Origin: Litsea cubeba
Taxonomy: Eukaryota; Streptophyta; Magnoliopsida; Laurales; Lauraceae
Length of the DNA stretch: 64,000 nucleotides
Direction: 5' to 3'
Assembly: GCA_012931725.1 (NCBI GenBank)
Contig: CM022951.1
Location: forward strand, 14,120,611-14,184,610
Under the pieces are notes generated by a model. The model had not been told where the DNA came from and made no database searches. It worked only from the letters and a program-made list of their open reading frames with translations. A program made the translations under genes and the position numbers. This document shows positions 58,976 through 64,000 of this stretch, piece after piece. The stretch's first letter is position 1, and every line of letters begins with the position of its first letter.

Positions 58976-60412
58976 GATATGGACGAAATGAGCTACTTGG
59001 GATTGCTTACATGTGGGCCCACTGAAGTGTGTAGAGAATTTGAGTGTAGAGAATTCGTCTAACCAGGCATGACACTTTCTTCCCTTTTATTATAAGGGTA
59101 ATAGAAATATTGGCAAAAAATGGCATCAATAGCACTAAAAACCTATAAACCTGAAGCTCATATGATGTAATCAAAGATACCTTTACACGAGAAAGGGGGG
59201 AAAACTGGAAAAGTCACCTTTTATTTTCAATAGGCAGCAATGAGCCTTCATACTGTTCTATGGACTCTTGTAAAAATCAAGTTAATATTTTTTAAAAACA
59301 ATTATTCTCAATTGCTTATAGCCTTCCCTCCAGAGGGTTGCAAAAAGATGCAAGTGGCCCGTTAAGGGAGATTGCGGCAGAAAATGCTTCAGAGGGAGTG
59401 TGTGTTATAAGTCTCCAGGACCATAGCACCATAAATGCTTTTACTATACATGGCTTGGTGGGCCGCAGAGTTTTACATGCTTTGCTCTAAACTACGTAAA
59501 AGATATCTCCTAACGACACACATATAAGAGTGTGCTCCATACTACTACTTGAAAGTAAATGAAATGTTTAAAATAGCATCCTTGAGACGCTAGTGCATGT
59601 CACCTAAGGTTGAAGACTATCTTGCAACTTTTTTCAAATCATACCAGCTATTGTGTAATACTGACTGTTCTGTTACAGTTTTGGCCTTAATCATTGTGGG
59701 GTCCAAAACTGTCTTTTAGACCCATCTTCATCTTCATTTCCTATAACCATTTTCCCAGCGATGAAAGCAAAGTTCACTGCTACTTTCATACAAAGGTCGA
59801 CCCAAATTTACATCCAGAGGCAAGCCTGATGCCACCCTTCTTCTATTCTGGGCGTCTAACCAGCACATGTTGAAGCACAACATATGACGAAGAAAATAAC
59901 CATAGTAGGACAATAATCAACGCATTCATGCAGTCATTACTCACTAGTCATTGATGACAAATTTGGCTACCTGAAAAGAGATCGACATATAGCGGAGGGC
60001 TATGGTAGAATGGAAATCATATATCAAATTCATATCTGAATCAAAACCTGAAAATTTGAAACCGGCCTTGACATTTCTCCCACGTCAGCATCTGCCATTA
60101 GCTCGCATTTATTCTTTTTCAACAACTATATCAAAGGAACTTGAATCACATTCTAATTTAAATTCAACCTGGAGTTGGGAGTGCACTTAAACTGCATCAT
60201 CCTGGATACTCCTGACTTCTAAGGTCCTTAATTGAGGCTATTTTACAAGTTGAGGAATTGAGGGAAGGTGACCAATTGTAACCATTCTTATGTTCCACCG
60301 TTACCAAGGACCCAGAAAACTACTGCAAAAAGTGACAGCAGGGTGCCTAGTCTTGATCGGCAAACATTTTAGGATATATATTTGTATTCAAATATATAAT
60401 AATATAAAGGAA
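58976..60412. other. Intergenic, nothing recognised
   Basis: No coding or repeat feature that I can support, apart from possible promoter sequence near 59000. Confidence 0.45.
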
Positions 60413-60585
60413 GATATTCAAGTGAGGGATTCCCTCACCAAAATGGTTGGGGACGCTTCCATTTTTGGGAGAGAGAGTACAAAAGTGACTTTCAATTTAC
60501 TTGAAAAGTCACTTTTGTACTTGACACTCCCAAAAACGGAAGTGTCCCTCACCATTTTGGTGAGGGAATCCCTCACTTGAATATC
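60413..60585. mobile_element. Palindromic foldback MITE (173 bp)
   Basis: Two arms of about 82 bp (60413-60495 and 60504-60585) are inverted copies with about ten mismatches, separated by an AATTTACT loop. The outermost arm reads GATATTCAAGTGAGGG on each strand, and near the end GTGAGGGATTCCCTCAC is itself a palindrome. If the element starts at TTCAAG the flanks give a TA duplication, but the symmetry hides the true boundary. A transcript would fold into one long hairpin. No coding capacity. Confidence 0.88.
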
Positions 60586-60984
60586 ACCCATATATATACA
60601 TATATTTTAATATAAATTTATCATTCTGAAAATTAGACAAATGGTTACATAATTTGGAGAACAACATTAACAGGTTTTTCTGATGATCAGTGGTCTACAT
60701 CAGAATATTATTCCCTTGTTAGTGGTAATCTAATTAATTAGAGAACTAACAAGCAGTCGAAGGTAACTAGATTGATAGCCAAGGCAAAGCATCGGGCCAT
60801 GGCCAAGACTACATGTAAACTCACATAGTTGAGCCGGTCCCTGGATTAGCTTTATTTTCCTCTCAAGACACTCATTCTGTGCATTATGATAATCAGTCTA
60901 CACTCAGCAATAGCTTCAAATCCAGTGTTTGATGAACACACAAAACATCAATTCCTCTCAAGAAGACTTAATCCTTCAATTGAA

Positions 60985-61260
60985 ATTTTGTGTTGCCTTG
61001 GGGTCTCCTACCTTCCAGATTTTTGGGGCTTCTCTCTCGATGCCATTATGTACAATTGGAGGGAAGTTGCATTTCCATGACTAGGGTCTCTCCCTCTCCC
61101 TTTCTGTTTTGAGGCCTCTCTGCCTCCTTGTATAGCTCCTCTTTTGGGTGGTGGCTGTATTATTTGGGGCTTCTCCCAGCTGCTTCTCAGTATAGATCTT
61201 TTATACTGTAAAGCTTTTGATCAATACAAGTTACCATCTCAAAAAAAGAAAAAGATAAAC
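60985..61260 (+). mobile_element. L1-type LINE 3' end
   Basis: The last coding residues (FWGFSLDAIMYNWREVAFP, stop at 61081) resemble the C-terminus of plant L1 reverse-transcriptase polyproteins. A CT-rich 3' UTR (CTCTCCCTCTCCC, TTGTATAGCTCC) and an A-rich tail (AAAAAAAGAAAAAG at 61240-61254) follow. The fragment is heavily 5'-truncated. The call rests on pattern and is moderate. Confidence 0.6.
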
Positions 61261-62240
61261 ACACAAAACATATCGATGTTTAAATTAGAATGCCATTTTA
61301 CTGGCAAGAAGATTGCAGAAGGCCTCACCACACATACACTGTTTCTCAGGTAAAAAAAAACTGGCAGATATATTCCTATTGGCAAATTGAGTATCATTGA
61401 TATCTATGCACCAGCTTGAGAAATGTTATCTGAGTGGTTTGATAGTGCACTAACTAGGAGTACCATAGATATCTATGCACTAATAGGACGTGTTTATGCA
61501 CGCTGGATGCCACGGAAATGAGAGTGAAAAAGGAGCTTGGTTTTCTGGCACTTTTTTGCACGGCTGTTTAGTGCAAGCAACAGTGCTGAGAATTCTGCCC
61601 ACTTCAAATCTTATTTCTGCGCAAAGAGGGGATCCGGGATTCCGACATCTCGGGTGGGATTTGTATTGCCACAGAAGAGGAAAAGCCATTTCCTCTTCCA
61701 CAGACGGTGCACAAACACACCTGTAACTTGAGCATTTACAGTTTCATATCCTAGATTTACTCCACTTAGAAGTTCAAATGTGTGCAAGTCTTCTCATAAT
61801 TTAGCTTGTTTCTTTGCTCAACAGGGTTCAGGACTTGGATAAAGATCCAATTCACACCATAGAGCTCTAAATCTTGCATAGTAGTTTCCTATAGATTGAT
61901 TCCCTTGCTTAAATGTCGCAACTTCCTTTTTCAACTCAAGAATCTGAGCATAATTTCTGTTTTGGGCATAGGCTGGCTCAACTGAATATTTATAGCTTTT
62001 ATCGTGTCAAAATATTTAAAGCTTGCTGCAACACTTTCTTCCATCGAATTCAGAATCCAATTAATGACTAGCTAGTTTTCAGAGACCCAATCTGAATATT
62101 TTGGATCCTCCTTTTGTGGTTCCTTAATGCTTTCATCAATGTACCTTTTGGATCCTCTGATGACCATTTTCGCTGAATAAGCCCAATCTTCATAATTGCT
62201 ACAATTGAAAAGACTTGGGAAAAATTCTTGTATTTGGGTT
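61261..62240. other. Gene-free stretch
   Basis: Short ORFs on both strands near 61480-61730 have no recognisable family signature and overlap each other; I treat them as chance. Nothing else is seen. Confidence 0.4.
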
Positions 62241-62244
62241 AACT

Positions 62245-62340
62245 ACACTGGGAAGTTGCGGAGTAGAGAATGTGGAACTTTCACCCTGGTGCTTACTAGG
62301 AAGTTGTTGGGCAAGGAATGTGGGAATTTCACCCTTATGC
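62245..62340. repeat. Degenerate tandem duplication, about 49-bp unit
   Basis: GGAAGTTGCGGAGTAGAGAATG... is followed by GGAAGTTGTTGGGCAAGGAATG..., each ending in TTTCACCC and GCTTA. The two units are diverged. Confidence 0.7.
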
Positions 62341-62390
62341 TTAGTCTCCATTATAGACTTGAACCTTAATCACTCTTCCTTAAAGGAAAA

Positions 62391-62466
62391 GCAGCCCTCC
62401 AAATGATCGCCAATGACTCTTGGAGATATGCAGCCCTCCAAATGATCGCCAATGACTCTTGGAGAT
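62391..62466. repeat. Tandem duplication, 39-bp unit, two copies
   Basis: Units starting GCAGCCCTCCAAATGATCGC at 62391 and 62430 are essentially identical, so the duplication is recent. Confidence 0.93.
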
Positions 62467-62684
62467 TATCTGTATGGTTTAAATTGACCAATTCCACTAC
62501 AACAAATCACACTGTACCGATTTGGGTACAACAAAAATGCCCAAATATCACAAAAGAAGATTGTTTCTTTCACAGATCACCCAAACTCTAGGGTTTTTCA
62601 ATCAGAAAGGAATCAATAGTGCCTAGAAATGCTGATTGCCAGCTGCATAGAGGTTGAATAGCTTAGGGAGTAGGGACTATTGAG

Positions 62685-63036
62685 TGAACATAGAGGTTGT
62701 TGATTGTAGAGGGGCTGTCGACTTTAAATGGGGTCGTCATGATGCTTCAAGACTTCATAGAGGCATTGACGACTTCACAGAGAGGTTGCCTACACATACA
62801 TGTCAACTGCAGAAAGGGGCCGTTGAGATGCTTCAAAAATTCAAAGAGTTGGCCGTCGCCCGGGTGCCCAACAACCCTGATAATACCACAACAGCCTACT
62901 AAAAATCATATGGGAATGGGATGCCTTCTTCGCACAGAGACTGCTAATTATGCGCAGGTTCTGATATGTCCAAATCACCTGAGATACTTCGAGTCCTTCG
63001 GATGCCTACGTGCGATGGTCTTCAAGCAGCTGTTGT
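62685..63036. other. Stretch left of the LTR-like remnant, unassigned
   Basis: Overlapping plus-strand frames at 62684-63110 lack a recognisable domain. The text HLRYFESFGCLR faintly recalls a motif of copia integrases, but one short match on the strand opposite to the primer site is not enough to assign it. Confidence 0.25.
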
Positions 63037-63121
63037 GCTCTGATACCAAGTTAGAGAGATTAATGCTAAGATATCCATGTTTTCCACCAAAGTGTCAAAA
63101 GAAACCCTAGACTAGAAGACA

Positions 63122-63168
<47 letters not shown>

Positions 63169-63382
63169 AGGGAAAAAGATTGGTTGTTAATTCCTAAAGT
63201 GGGACGACCGCCTTCATTTATTAAGAAATCATCTTTTGAATGATTAAAAAAATCTTTATAGTTACTACTAATTTCATAAGAGCCCTTGAAATTATTGTAA
63301 TTACAAATAAGTCCTAATCTGACTCATAACACATTAAAGCCTTGTCTCATACATATAGGGCTGACTAAAAGACTTCTACACT
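63037..63382 (-). mobile_element. Candidate decayed LTR with adjacent Met-tRNA primer site
   Basis: TGGTATCAGAGC on the minus strand (63048-63037) directly follows a block that would start TGTAGAAGTC at 63382 and end CTCTAACT at 63049. This is LTR-like in size (about 330 bp) but has a degenerate CA end. Short LTRs with this primer site are common in Ty1/copia elements. No second LTR or reading frame is visible, so it may be a remnant or coincidence. A (GA)n run lies inside. Confidence 0.35.
63124..63167. repeat. (GA)n microsatellite, 44 bp
   Basis: A perfect run of 22 GA units inside the candidate LTR. Confidence 0.97.
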
Positions 63383-64000
63383 CTAAAACTCCTCACTTAA
63401 ACGCTCCAACAAAGCTAAGACCATAAAGCCTTTTTTTTTTATTTGAACGGTACCATAAAACCTATCCATATACTGCAAACAAGAAAGTAAAGTCCCTCTC
63501 GCTGTGTGCGTGTGAAGGAAAGAGTTGCCCTCAACCAAAACATAAATAGGCTGAAAGAAGATTGGGGCCAAACAATATTATTGATTGAACTAGCTGATTC
63601 TTTGAATCATAATCATGCAACTAGTTTACGCAGCCCAAGAATTCACGAATGGAAAATGGAATGAATGTGCACAAACTCCACAAGAGAGTTTGCCGAATCT
63701 TGGGCGGATTCTGGTGAAGACCAACTCCACAGATGGGGGTTGCCTGAATTCCTAAAGACACACGAACACTCTTCACTTGAAGAGAACAAGTCACAACCAT
63801 AAGGAAATCCATAACAATCTTTATTGAATAATGATAAGCTATCTCTCCCAATGAAGGAATTACATATTTATAGGAAAGGTTGGACATCCCCTTCATTCTG
63901 AGACATTCATGAGTAACAACCTGGCTCATTGATTGATTGAATTATTCTGCCACATTCATGAATGGGACAACCTAACTAATTTTAAGCAGACAAATATTAG
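63383..64000. other. Right edge: possible second LTR-like block
   Basis: On the minus strand CCTATAAATATG (63878-63867) is followed about 55 bp later by AATAAAG (63825-63819). A TATA box and poly(A) signal this close is the arrangement of a short LTR. Boundaries, primer site and partner are not visible, so I leave it unassigned. Confidence 0.25.

Noticed and set aside
61480..61731. Overlapping ORFs on both strands
   Set aside because: No domain, no splice or leader evidence, and mutually antisense; treated as chance.
1..64000. CRISPR arrays, bacterial operons or riboswitches
   Set aside because: The direct repeats seen are microsatellites, tandem duplications or LTR arrays; spliced genes and plant transposons identify a plant nuclear genome.

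Overview
The window is nuclear DNA of a flowering plant. Evidence is the restorer-type and editing-type pentatricopeptide (PPR) genes, spliced remains of plant CNX1 and of a plastid-type DUF4336 gene, Tekay/Del chromovirus retrotransposons primed by initiator Met-tRNA, RTE and L1 LINEs, a hAT element, a tRNA-type SINE and many (GA)n tracts. I cannot fix the species. Only two protein genes look intact: a restorer-of-fertility-like PPR gene (4045-5868, minus) and an intronless membrane RING-finger gene (53791-54603, minus).

Layout. (1) 1-3510 is one copy of a segmental duplication carrying the last two exons of a DUF4336 gene, broken. (2) 4045-5868 is the PPR gene. (3) 8299-13963 holds scattered decayed exons of CNX1 (molybdenum cofactor synthesis). 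(4) About 14517-14690 is a SINE. (5) 16249-21410 is the second duplication copy, here joined to the rest of the DUF4336 gene and split by an RTE LINE (18969-20648). (6) The DUF4336 pseudogene continues on the minus strand through exons near 21.1, 22.2, 22.6 and 22.9 kb. Its first recognisable exon lies at about 45666-45934, so intron 1 is 22.7 kb long. (7) That intron contains a 1,028-bp hAT element with a perfect 8-bp target duplication, an RTE fragment, and a 19.5-kb nest of two Tekay chromoviruses. The outer element is 25914-45394. The inner element, 32480-41917, sits inside the outer gag region with a perfect GGCGT duplication. (8) 49076-50623 is a PPR pseudogene of the E class. (9) 51.7-52.3 kb and 61.0-61.3 kb are L1 3' ends. 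(10) 60413-60585 is an almost perfect palindrome (foldback MITE). (11) The right edge has LTR-like remnants.

Two threads tie the region together. First, a single decaying gene has collected most of the transposon insertions, and its duplicated 3' end carries a different set of lesions in each copy. Second, each of the two related Tekay elements carries its own dense array of a short motif at a similar place in its LTR: ACCGAC (the DRE/CRT core) in the inner element, and the palindrome CGTTCGAACG in the outer one. These arrays, the hAT element that carries a promoter-like segment with a small signal-peptide ORF, and the reciprocal decay of the duplicate exons are the observations most worth follow-up. 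All percentages and counts were made by eye.
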